DNA of 64,000 nucleotides from the NCBI GenBank assembly GCA_021527695.1, contig JAKFAO010000004.1, positions 1,157,001 through 1,221,000 of the forward strand, read 5' to 3'. The notes under the pieces were generated by a model. It saw nothing but the letters and a program-made list of their open reading frames with translations. It searched no databases and had not been told where the DNA came from. The stretch comes from Naematelia aurantialba. Lineage: Eukaryota; Basidiomycota; Tremellomycetes; Tremellales; Naemateliaceae. Shown here piece by piece: positions 55,209 through 64,000 of the stretch (within the stretch, counting starts at the first letter, position 1; each line of letters begins with the position of its first letter). The position numbers were made by a program, and so were the translations under genes.

Positions 55209-57881
55209 ATGGCGCCATCTCTCTCGGCCTACGTGCCCTCGGCGCTCCTCCCCAACAACATATGGGACCGGCTGCGCCTGCCGCGCCGTCTGACGCGCGA
55301 CCTCGCCTTCGGCCTCGTAGTGGGCATCACCATCTCGCTCTCTGGGACGTCGTTGGCCGTGCTCCTACAGGGATGGAGGCGCCGGCGGGCAGTGGCGCGC
55401 CTGCCCCCGCGGCCTATCGAGCTGAGGAGCGACGAGGTCGTCGACGGCGTGCTGGGGCTCATTGGTGCGTAGCTTGACCTCTGTTGAACAGTCCCGTATA
55501 GAGCTGGCCAGGGAGGGCGAAGTGGGACAGAGACTGGAGATCGTAATGAGCTGCGCTGACAAGGTGGGCAGGTAACACCCCCTTGGTCAGGATCAACTCG
55601 CTGAGCGATGCTCTGGGCGTAGAGATACTGGTGAGCGAGTCTGAATCCACGCTACCTGACTCTTACTTTGTTCCTTGCTCCTTATCCTGGGCCCATCCGC
55701 TTGCTCTACATGCTAGTTCCTGTCCTCGCTCCTTCTAGCACCCTTTGACTCGGTCACGCTAACGCAGGGTCGCAGGGCAAGGCAGAGGCAAGTCTCGTCG
55801 TGCCAACGGACACGACGGACCCAGGGCTGACGGGTCGAGCAGTTCCTCAACCCGGGCGGATCGGTGAAAGACCGCGTCGCGCTCCGCATCATCGAGGATG
55901 CCGAGGCCCAGGGCCTCTTGCATCCACATACTGGCTCGGTGCTCTTTGAAGGCACGGTGGGCAGTACCGGCATATCGCTGGCGACTGTCGGCAAGGCCAA
56001 GTTTGTTCTCCTTGCTCCTTGCTTACATCGTGCTTGTTGTTCCTCACATCTTCTTACTCCTCACATCTTCTTGCTGCTCACATCTTACTTGTTGCTGCTC
56101 ACATCTTACTTCCTGCTGCTCACATCTTACGTCTTGCTGCTCACATCTTCTTACTCCTCACATCTTTTACTCCTCGCTCTCACTTCTTGTTCTTGCTCCT
56201 TGCCGACCCTACAACGTGCCCTTCTGGCAACCATAAAATCCGCAGTGTGACTTTCCCGCGAAAGCAGGACGAGCGACCCTTTTACGTATAACACAGGCGT
56301 CGACGAAGGGGCCTGCTGTTGAGTCTGTTGGGCTGACTCTCTACAGGGGGTACGAGTGCTGCATCATCATGCCCGACGACGTGGCAGTCGAGAAAGTGCA
56401 GGTACTCGAGAAACTGGGTGCGACGGTGGAACGCGTCAGGCCAGGTGAGCTCCATGGGCCGCTCACGAGTCCACTTTGGCTGACTCGGAGCTCAGCTAGT
56501 ATTGTCGACGAGAAGCAATTTGTTGTGAGTCCACCCCGTCCTGTCCAACTACCAAGTATCCACGACGTCCGTTCTTTAGACAGACAGACTGCTGGTCCCC
56601 AACTACACGTTCGCGGTGACGGTCTGGTGCTGCAATCGCTGACGCGACGGAACAGAATCTCGCTCGTAAGCGCGCGCGCGAGTTTGGCACGGTCGAAATC
56701 ACCGACGGCGCTGCCCGAGGCGACGATATCGTCGTGTCCACGACGGCCTCGTCTGCCGAAGTATCGCATACCCGCGGGATCCCGCCGCCCATGCGGCAGC
56801 TGTCGATCTTGGTTAACAAGGGGTTCGAGACCAAGCCCCGCGGGTTCTTCGCCGACCAGTTTGAGAATGAGAGTAATTTTCAGGCGCACTATCATGGCAC
56901 GGGGCCGGAGATCCTCAGGCAGACGAGTGGGAATGTCCATGCATTCGTCAGCGGCGCCGGTGGGTCTCTATCCCGTCTCTGTCATCTCTCCCATCTCTCC
57001 TAGTAGACTCCTAACCTTGGGTTGTCTATCCTCCTCCCCCCTTCTCCTCCCCGGTACACGCTCGCCCTGATCTCACTCGCCGTCGGTAGAAGCGACAGCT
57101 GTTGTGGCGGGGTACCTGCGCAGCTGACGAGAGCAGGGACAGGAGGGACCATCGCGGGCACCGGGTCGTACTTGAAGAAACACCTGCCCGAAGTCCGCGT
57201 CGTGTTATCTGATCCCGAGGGATCTGGCCTCTTCAACAAAGTCAAGTACAACGTCATGTTCGATCCCAAGGAGAGCGAAGGCACCAAACGCCGGCACCAG
57301 GTCGACACCGTCGTGGAAGGTATAGGCATCAACCGGATCACCCGCAACTTCAGCATGGGAGCTGGGATCATCGATGATGCCTATCGGTGAGCGCCTCCCT
57401 CCCGCTTCCCTCTCAGCCGCTTCCCCTGCTTCCCCGCTTCCCCTGCTTCCCCTGCTTCCTCCGCTTCCCCCGCCTAGTCCAGGCTCTGTGCTCCAGCCTT
57501 CCTGGGCTGAGCTGCTGCACCCCGTATAGCGAGTGCCAAGCGCTGAGACAGACGTGCAGCGTCACCGACGAAGAGGCAGTGGCCATGTCCCGCTACCTCG
57601 TGGAGCATGACGGTCTGTTTCTCGGCTCTTCGAGCGCATGTAATCTAGTGGCGTGTGTGAGGCTGGCAAAGAGGCTGAGCAGCGGTAGCAGGATAGTCAC
57701 TATCTTGTGAGTCATCTCAGCGCATCTGCCTTGGTTTCTCGTGCACACCTGCTGTAGCTGATTCTTGAACAGATGCGACTCGGGCTCGCGGCATCAGAGT
57801 AAATTCTGGTCAGACGAGTATCTAGCAAAGGCGGGGATCCCAGTCGATATCGGCATCATCGATAAGCTGCTTGCCAGCTGA
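55209..57881 (+). CDS. Membrane-anchored cysteine-synthase-like PLP enzyme (Mcy1/Cys12 type)
   Basis: Ten exons: 55209-55464, 55572-55630, 55776-55787, 55843-56000, 56347-56444, 56496-56524, 56656-56959, 57137-57386, 57560-57706, 57773-57881; 473 residues. It has the fold type II PLP enzyme layout of O-acetylserine sulfhydrylases: [26 protein letters not shown] with the PLP Lys at about 118, G-T-V-G-S-T-G-I-S in the substrate loop (usually T-S-G-N-T-G), [10 protein letters not shown], and C-D-S-G-S-R-H near the end. An N-terminal hydrophobic helix ([12 protein letters not shown]) suggests mitochondrial outer membrane anchoring, as in yeast YGR012W. About 60 residues are inserted before the phosphate loop. 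Exon 3 is only 12 nt and its intron uses a GC donor. Confidence 0.88.
56035..56175. repeat. CTCACATCTTACTTGCTG-type repeat in an intron
   Basis: Six or seven copies of a roughly 21-base pyrimidine-rich unit (GCTCACATCTTACTT) inside the 346-base intron 56001-56346. Confidence 0.85.
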
Positions 57882-57985
57882 AATGTATAATGTACTGTAC
57901 AAGGAACGGACCGGGCCGTTATCAACGAAGCTGGCTCCTGTCCCACCTGCTATTTGCATCCCTACATCTTCTATTCTTTCATCGC

Positions 57986-60094
57986 TTACCACGAGTGGAA
58001 GCCGCCGTCCACGATCAGCTCGGTGCCAGTCACGTCTGACAGCCATGTAGATAAGCAATAGAGTTCGTTTTGAAGATGTCCACGGAGTGGTGTGTCAACG
58101 TACAAGATGAATAATCCGACAAGAAGAAGACGACGGTGCCGGCCTGCTCATTCGGCTCGCTGATGCGCTTGAGCATGGTTAGGTCCTCGTAGTACTTCTT
58201 CCTCTTGGGGTCGTCACGGAGCATTTGGTTCATGTCGGTGCTGGGTGGATCAGCCCTGAGAGAGTCTCCCGCAACTGAGTGCGTGCGCGAAAGCTTAAGC
58301 CGACAAGCGAGACTCACTCGACGAAGCCTGGCGAGAGGCAGTTGACCTGGACATCCGCCAATGTCAGCGTCACAGGGGGATCGTATCCGAGCCAGCACTG
58401 ACTAGAATACCCTGGTCAGCCCACTCCATGGCCAGCGTCTTGGCCAGCATGTTCAGGGCGCCCTGATGGGTCGTCAGCTCGTTAGTCGATGATAAGGTCA
58501 TCACCTGCCAGAAGGGACACGCACCTTGGTCGGGTTATAAAAACACTGCGTCGTAGAGATGTTGGCGATCGTGGCGGAGACAGCTGGACAGCACGTCAGT
58601 CCGTGCGCTTACGGCTTCGCGTCAGTGTGACAGAGGTCATGCTCACACGAGACAAAGACGATGCGGCCGTTCTGGTACTGATGTTCCTTCCAGAGTCTGG
58701 ATACAGGGTGAGCTCAGCTCGCGCTTGGCATTGCCAAGAAACCGAAAGGAGGCGCAAGGAACGGGAAGCGGAAGAAGAGCATGAGAGAAACCCACTTTGC
58801 AGCGGCTTGAGCCAGAACAAAAGCGCCCCAGACATTGGGATCAAACTGGTTATCGTAGTCCTCCCGCGTCATTTCGATCGCAGGCTTGGATACGTTGACG
58901 CCTGCGCTGTCATCAGCTTGACACAGGGAAGCCCTGAGAACGCTATGCGCTCAAGCATGAATACCAGATCAAGATGGCGCTCAGGAGTGCAGATGGGAAG
59001 AGGGAAAGAGAGTCCAGATGACCGGACAGCATACCTGCACTGCAGACGACTCCGCCAATGGGTCCGACGTCGTGGTAGATCTTGGGGAAGAGGTCCTGGA
59101 TCGCTGCCTGGTCGCTTACATCCACTTTGTATGCCTAACGAGCATGTCAGCTGGCTGCCGAGACGTTGGACAGGTCGCATTGCAGTGTGAATTGCAATTT
59201 AGCTTGACTGGTGATGAGGCATTTACGAGGGCCATAATGAGCGAAGGCAGAGGTGGACACAGGTGTGTATACGGGGAGAGAACTACTATGCAGGTACGCA
59301 AAAGAAAATGGGAGAGAAGCTCACCACGCATCGAACATCATACTTGCTGGCAATCTCCTCAGCCTGTTGTGGTGCATCTGGCGATGCGCGGTAGATAATA
59401 GCGACGTGAGCGCCGGCTATGACGCACCGTCAGTGGCACCCTGGTCACGCTGGGATCGGTGGTCGTGTTCACTGAGCAGCGGGTGAAGCGGAGGGTAACA
59501 GGACCGGAGAAGAAGAAGACCTCGGAGAGAAGGACATAGGAAAAGGGATGGGCGAAACAGGACAAGGATGGGAGTGTCACCAGGAAAACAGGAGAAGGAA
59601 AAGAAGGAGAATCAGAAGAAGGAGAAGAAGAAGAAGGAGGAGAAGAAGGAGAAGGAGAAGAAGGAACAGAAGGCGGAGGAGGAGGAGGAGGAGGAGGAGG
59701 AGGAGGAGGAGGAGGAGGAGGAGGAGGAGGAGGAGGAGGAGGAGGAGGAGGAGGAGGAGGAGGAGGAGGGGGAGGAGGAGGAGGAGGAGGAGGAGGAGGA
59801 GGAAGAGGAGAAGAAGAAGAAAGAGCAACACACCTTGGGCACATTGATGGCTGATTGCAAGCCCGATTCCCTACCCACTCAGTCGTCCGTCAGTATCACT
59901 CCGGACCAGAGCCACAGGAGCCACAGGAGCCAAGAACCACAAGAGCCACCACGGCCACCACGGCCACCAAGGTCACAGAGCCACCAAACACAGCAGGCGG
60001 GCGACGTGCTCCGTGCGCGAAAGGTGACTTTACTCACGCGGTTTCCCCCCGAGACGACGATACATTTCCCCGACAGATCAATGTTCCATACCAT
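57986..60094 (-). CDS. Short-chain dehydrogenase/reductase (polyol dehydrogenase-like)
   Basis: Eleven exons: 60094-60038, 59870-59834, 59416-59325, 59134-59035, 58901-58796, 58696-58647, 58583-58525, 58462-58403, 58346-58318, 58240-58104, 58035-57986; 258 residues, the normal classical SDR size. Cofactor loop G-G-N-R-G-I-G at about 16-22; C-S-A-G at strand 4; catalytic Ser in F-V-S-S-V-S-A (about 148); Y-N-P-T-K (about 163-167); S-P-G-F-V-D-T-D-M; and a C-terminal E-L-I-V-D-G-G-F-H-S-W. This matches fungal mannitol/arabinitol dehydrogenase-type SDRs, which reduce ketoses with NADPH or oxidise polyols with NAD; the substrate cannot be fixed from sequence. The second intron (417 bases) contains a long triplet repeat. 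It converges on the cysteine-synthase-like gene, 104 bases apart. Confidence 0.88.
59622..59815. repeat. (GGA)n/(GAA)n purine triplet repeat in an SDR intron
   Basis: A nearly pure GGA array with GAA/AGA margins inside the intron 59417-59833. It creates long false Pro, Leu, Ser, Glu and Arg homopolymer frames. Confidence 0.95.
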
Positions 60095-60741
60095 CGCGAC
60101 TTGTTGCGCTACCTGCGCGTCTGACGGTGAAGACGGACGACGAAGGCTGACGGTGAAGACTTACTGGTGAAGGCTGAGACTGACAGTGCAGACTGACAGT
60201 GCAGACTGACAGTGCAGACTGACGGTGAACACGGGCGGTGAAGATGGACGGCGAAGATTGTGAAGACTGACGGTGAAGAGTATGCTTTCAGACTCTACTC
60301 TGGCCAGCACGTCGATATCTACCTCCGAGTGACAAAGCTCGACAACTCCTCTCGGAGATCTTGTAGTGACGGACGGGTGACACACACCGATGGACCAAAA
60401 TACGTCACCTCCACTCTGGGGCCCAGTCCCAATCTCCTCGATCGCTTCCCTGCATCCTGTCTTGATACTTGCCAGGCGCCTCCCAGACACTCTAACAAAG
60501 AGCTCCGTATCAAGGTATGGCCATGCCAGAGCCCTCAACAGAGCGCCTGTCGAGGCAACATCGACAGTCATCCTGCGGATCATACTAAACGGTGTATAGT
60601 GGGTTCACAAGGCGTTCATGAAAAATACATCAATGCTCGGGCCAAACTATCAGACCCTGTACTATCTCAATACCACCAGCAGCGTCCCTCCCTTTCCCTC
60701 CCTCTCTTCCTCCCTCTCTCGCTCGCAATTTCGCCATCTCG
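60095..60741. other. Intergenic stretch with short repeats
   Basis: SDR promoter and PKA-regulatory-subunit 3' UTR. TGACAGTGCAGAC is repeated three times at about 60178-60225 within GACGGTGAAGACT-like units (60123-60285). No gene supported. Confidence 0.55.
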
Positions 60742-62606
60742 CTATCTTCCCGCAGCAAAGCCGTATCGCTCATCTACACTGCGCGCCATGATATCCTTGA
60801 CTGGCCCAAGGAGGCGAGTGAAAGCCTGTTCGCCCAGGGCTGCGACGCGGAGTTTCTCTGGTCCTGCTGCGCGGACTGATGCAGCTCGAGTCTGGCGGTT
60901 CAGCAGGGCGAGTTCTGCCCAAGTCAGCAGATATCCACATGGCGATCATGTTTGGCAGATGCCTTGCTGGCCAAGACGTGGAAGGTAGAGGTGGAGGAGA
61001 GGGAGAGGGAGAGGGCGAGGTAGAGGGAGAGAAGAGGGAAAGGTAGAAAGAGAGGTAGAGAGGTAGAGACGCAGAAACAGCGCAGACGCACCTCCAAAGT
61101 AATCTCCCTTGACCAGCTGCTTGACGACCGTTTCCTGCCCTGTCGCAGGATCCTTCTTGACGGCCACTGCCGACCCGCTCTCAATCAAGAAGAATTCCTC
61201 CCCCGCGTCGCCCTGGGTGATGACGTCCTCTCCTTCGGTAAACGTTCGCGACTCGAGGACATCGGCAATCTTGGCGCGTTCCTGTGGCTGCAGAGAGGCG
61301 AGAATCGGCACTTCGGCAAGGAACGATTCGTACAGACGCCGCTTGCGCGATGTGTGCTGGGTGGTATCAGCCAGAGCTCGTATCCTAGGCCATAGACGAT
61401 ACGTGGTGGTATATGAGATATCAGTGTGGGATGCACTCACGTCGAGGAGGATGGTTCGGAAAGACACGCGGTCAAGGGCCCATAGAGTACAGGGAGTGAG
61501 GGAGATGATAGATGCGGCTCGGGGTGCACTATGCAACATCAGCATGGACGCCTTGGGACATGTGTTGCAGGGTACGTACTTGTGCATGAGAGCCAACTCG
61601 CCAAACGAGCTGCCTTCGGTACAGGTCGCGACCTTTTTGCCCAAGGCGGCTTTATCGCCCTTTTCCGGGTCGATGACCTGCCCGTCCCGCTTGACAAACA
61701 CGTCGAGCTTGCCCGACTCGACGACGTAAAAGTAGTCGCCGGCCGCGCCCTGCTCGATGATCATCTCGCCCGCCGGGATCGTGACCTCCTTCATGGCTGC
61801 CAAGACGTCTGCCTCCTGCTCTTCGTCGAGGTTGCGGAAGAGGAAGTTTGGCTGGATGGCCGCTTTGATTCTCGCGAGCTGCTCCTCTGTCTTGGGGAAG
61901 ATGGGCATGTTGGCCTGGCTTGGCGTCGTCTCGTCCTCCTCCAACGTAGCCTCCAGAGACCCAGGCGCCAGAGCACGCTGATGGGTCGGCACGAGTGATT
62001 CTGCCGATACGCTGGTGCGCCGGCCCAACGCATACGACGGCACGGGCGGCTCATCCTGCTGGTCATCGGCCGTGGGTGCTGGCGCAGCCTGGCCAAAGGG
62101 GTCCGCAGCAAACTTCGGCGCCTCGCTGAACGGGCTGGCCTCGCGCTCCGGTGCTGCAGGACCAGCGCCAAATGGCGCAGAAAAGATGGGGGCGCCTGCA
62201 TTCAGGTTGGATCCCGTGGATCCAGTGGGAACGGTCGCGCGACGCGGGCCGCCAAACGGACTGTCGGAAGGGCCGGTCTCGGAAAAGGGCGAGGTTGCGT
62301 GGGCGGCGGAATTCAAGTCGTGCGAAGATGGCGTGGTGAATGATGCGAGGGAGCCCGGTGGGCCGCGTTTCATCCCAGACGCTGCAGACTGAGCAGACAT
62401 GCGCTTCTCCCGTCAGCCCACCGCGCCTCGCGACCGCAGAGCAGAGGTCATGGATACAAAACATGAGATTAGGGGGGCAGAAGACGTACGTCGCGTTTGA
62501 GTCGTGCTTGGAACCAGTCAGAACCCCACTGCACGACGTCCTTCGGCTTGTCCCTCGACACGTCGCGGTTGAGCTCGTTCAGCAGCTCGGTCCACAAAGT
62601 GGACAT
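60742..62606 (-). CDS. PKAR: cAMP-dependent protein kinase regulatory subunit
   Basis: Five exons: 62606-62490, 62403-61580, 61528-61441, 61356-61092, 60914-60742; 488 residues. It holds PKA catalytic subunits inactive until cAMP binds. Residues 1-39 are a dimerisation/docking helix pair (L-W-T-E-L-L-N-E-L-N-R-D-V ... P-K-D-V-V-Q-W). The inhibitor site R-R-T-S-V-S at about 167-172 has a Ser, so it is a self-phosphorylated RII-like substrate site. Two cyclic-nucleotide domains follow with phosphate-binding cassettes F-G-E-L-A-L-M-H-N-A-P-R-A-A and F-G-E-L-A-L-L-N-R-Q-T-R-A-A. About 125 residues of Ser/Pro/Ala/Gly-rich linker separate docking and inhibitor sites. The acceptor before exon 2 is ambiguous by one codon. 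The last intron (60915-61091) is GA-rich. The yeast homologue is BCY1. Confidence 0.94.
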
Positions 62607-63074
62607 TGCAGGTGCCGCAGCTGGTGGTCGGTTGCTGTCGTAGCGCGGTGCAGCGAAAGGAGAGACACTCTCTACGCTCCTTTGTTGTCCACGAGTTTTC
62701 TGTATGCCTGCGCGATGCTGTCTCTCTCTCTGTATGCTGGTTTGGAATGGTTTGAGAACGAGTCAAAGAAAGAAAGAAAGGATCGACGGATTGGTGGGTG
62801 AGATGCTGGCACAACGGCGACGGGGGAGGGGAGGGGAGGGGGGGGGCAGACAATCCAGGCACCGACCTTCTAGGCCAGCTTGAATTTGCCGCAAGGGGTA
62901 TAGATTCAAAGGGGGAGAAGAGGATATTGATAAGCAGGAGAGCGAGAAATGACGTGGCAGCGCCTGTAGGTGGAGGTCAGTCCCCCAGTCCAGCGCGTCC
63001 AAAGTCAGAGGATCCCCTGCAAATCAACGGAGCACAATTCTTGTCTTGATCGACTCGGTGCTGGGCAGCCGGCG
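62607..63074. promoter_or_regulatory. Divergent intergenic region upstream of the PKA regulatory subunit
   Basis: 468 bases between two divergent ATGs. A GAAAGAAAGAAAGG tract near 62766-62780 and a GGGGAGGGGAGGGGGGGGGC run at 62824-62848 are the only notable elements. No gene seen. Confidence 0.5.
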
Positions 63075-64000
63075 ATGCAAGAGGCAAACGCATCAGAAAT
63101 GCTCGCACAGCTAGCCTCACACCTGTCTCTCGGCACGGACGATGCTCCCATCACACCTGGCAAGCTGGAAGACCCTCTGTACGTGTGGCCCGTTGAGTTG
63201 CCGCTCACCCTCAGACACCTGCTTGCCACCATCGAGAGTCTGACTAGAGGAGTCTCAAAGCTGCTAAGACAGATCTACGGCAAGTCTTCCTTATCACTAA
63301 AGCACTCCGCTGACTCCTTGCAGAGATTGAAGAAGTCCGGCATGCATCTTCCTCCAATCATGCTACCCAATTAGACGCACTCTTATCAAAGCTCGATTCC
63401 GGGGTCACTCGACTCGCCCCTCAAATCGATGCGGTGACAGCGTCAGTGAGAGGGTACGTAGGTGGGGATGAAGGCGCCATCAGGGAGAGCTTGGAGGAGC
63501 TGCAGGAGGAGTGGGCGCGTGCGAGTGGTCAAGATGCAATGTTGAAGGAGGAGATGAAGGAGGATGGCTGGCTGGTTCGCTTCAGGGCGTGCGTCTTTCC
63601 CATTCCGCCTATTTTACCTGCTCATGACAACTAGGACAGCAGAGCAGGCCGAGGGGATGATGGGTTCTTTGGAGAAAAGCCTCGTTGATTGCTCTGTTAG
63701 TTTGCGCGCTGCCCCAACTGTTCAGAGCTGATTTCTGAAGCACTACGTGGAGCGTATATCGTCTTCGCCAGTCCCCGTGCCGTACGATAGCGAGCTTGAT
63801 GAGCTGCCCAGCATCTCAACCCTGCAAATCATGATGAAGCGCCACGACGCGCTCCGCAAGTACGTTGATCCCAAGACAGTGATCCAAGATCGTTGACAGC
63901 TGCAGTACCTACCTAGCGAGTATAGCCAAGATCCTGAAAATGACAGACAAGTCGATCGCCGACCGACCGACCATGAATGGCGAGGCGTTGAGACGGTACA
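63075..64000 (+). CDS. Coiled-coil protein, 3' end beyond window (partial)
   Basis: Five exons so far: 63075-63279, 63324-63588, 63635-63695, 63741-63859, and 63906 to the window end; about 250 residues seen. The N-terminus has L-P-L-T-L-R-H-L-L-A-T-I-E-S-L, followed by helical, Glu/Leu-rich heptad sequence (L-D-A-L-L-S-K-L-D-S-G-V and E-E-L-Q-E-E-W-A-R-A). Then comes a less charged segment P-V-P-V-P-Y-D-S-E-L-D-E-L-P-S and T-Y-L-A-S-I-A-K-I-L-K-M-T-D. The first intron uses a GC donor (GCAAGT at 63280) with a CTGAC branch and TGCAG acceptor. I do not recognise the family; a tethering or cytoskeletal role would fit coiled coils generally. Confidence 0.65.

Noticed and set aside
59359..59878. 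Homopolymer Pro, Leu, Ser, Glu and Arg frames
   Set aside because: All come from the GGA triplet array in an SDR intron.
1..64000. CRISPR arrays, transposon ends, integrated viruses, biosynthetic cluster
   Set aside because: The tandem arrays lack the repeat-spacer structure of CRISPR; no transposase, reverse transcriptase, capsid, or clustered PKS/NRPS/terpene genes were seen.

Overview
This is a stretch of nuclear DNA from a filamentous or yeast-like fungus, most likely a basidiomycete. The genes are interrupted by many short introns (mostly 44-90 bases, donors usually GTGAGT/GTGAGC/GTACGT, CTGAC/CTAAC-type branch sites), the DNA is GC-rich, and the gene set is fungal: a velvet regulator, a Whi5-type G1/S repressor, Fun30, an Isc1-type lipase and a PKA regulatory subunit. 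No organelle, plasmid, phage or bacterial signature was seen. The class within Basidiomycota cannot be fixed from the sequence alone.

Layout. Positions 1-122 hold the last exon of a gene. A gene-poor, repeat-rich stretch then runs to about 9.9 kb, broken by a bZIP factor (minus) and a small hypothetical gene (minus). From 9.9 to 30.9 kb the window is dense: VPS18 (minus) and RIB1 (plus) share a 0.4 kb divergent promoter; then come a small unknown gene, a large AlkB-type dioxygenase, a Whi5-like repressor and MDE1 (all plus), followed by VMA4 and ISC1 (minus). From 31 to 47 kb all confident genes are on the minus strand: a class 3 lipase-like secreted protein with a changed nucleophile motif, a coiled-coil protein with a KVD repeat, a velvet factor, two poorly resolved gene pieces and an MFS exporter. 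The last part holds a multi-pass membrane protein and FUN30 (plus), BET5 (minus), a membrane-anchored cysteine-synthase-like enzyme (plus), an SDR dehydrogenase and the PKA regulatory subunit (minus), and the first exons of a coiled-coil gene (plus) that runs off the end.

Functionally these are mostly unlinked housekeeping genes: vacuolar/endosomal traffic and acidification (VPS18, VMA4), ER-Golgi tethering (BET5), riboflavin synthesis (RIB1), methionine salvage (MDE1), sphingolipid turnover (ISC1), chromatin and cell-cycle control (FUN30, Whi5-like), and signalling/development (PKA regulatory subunit, velvet). No biosynthetic cluster or defence system was recognised. I placed about 119 introns by hand, using phase, splice sites and protein continuity; every listed model closes in frame.

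The most unusual signals are architectural. At least a dozen enlarged introns contain tandem repeats with unrelated units. GC-AG introns (five of about 119) and microexons (12-27 nt) are frequent. The VMA4 stop codon appears to be alone in its final coding exon. A fungal AlkB-type protein has an unfamiliar N-terminal domain and a zinc-ribbon-like cysteine set. Large low-complexity insertions sit inside the velvet, TRAPP and RING folds.
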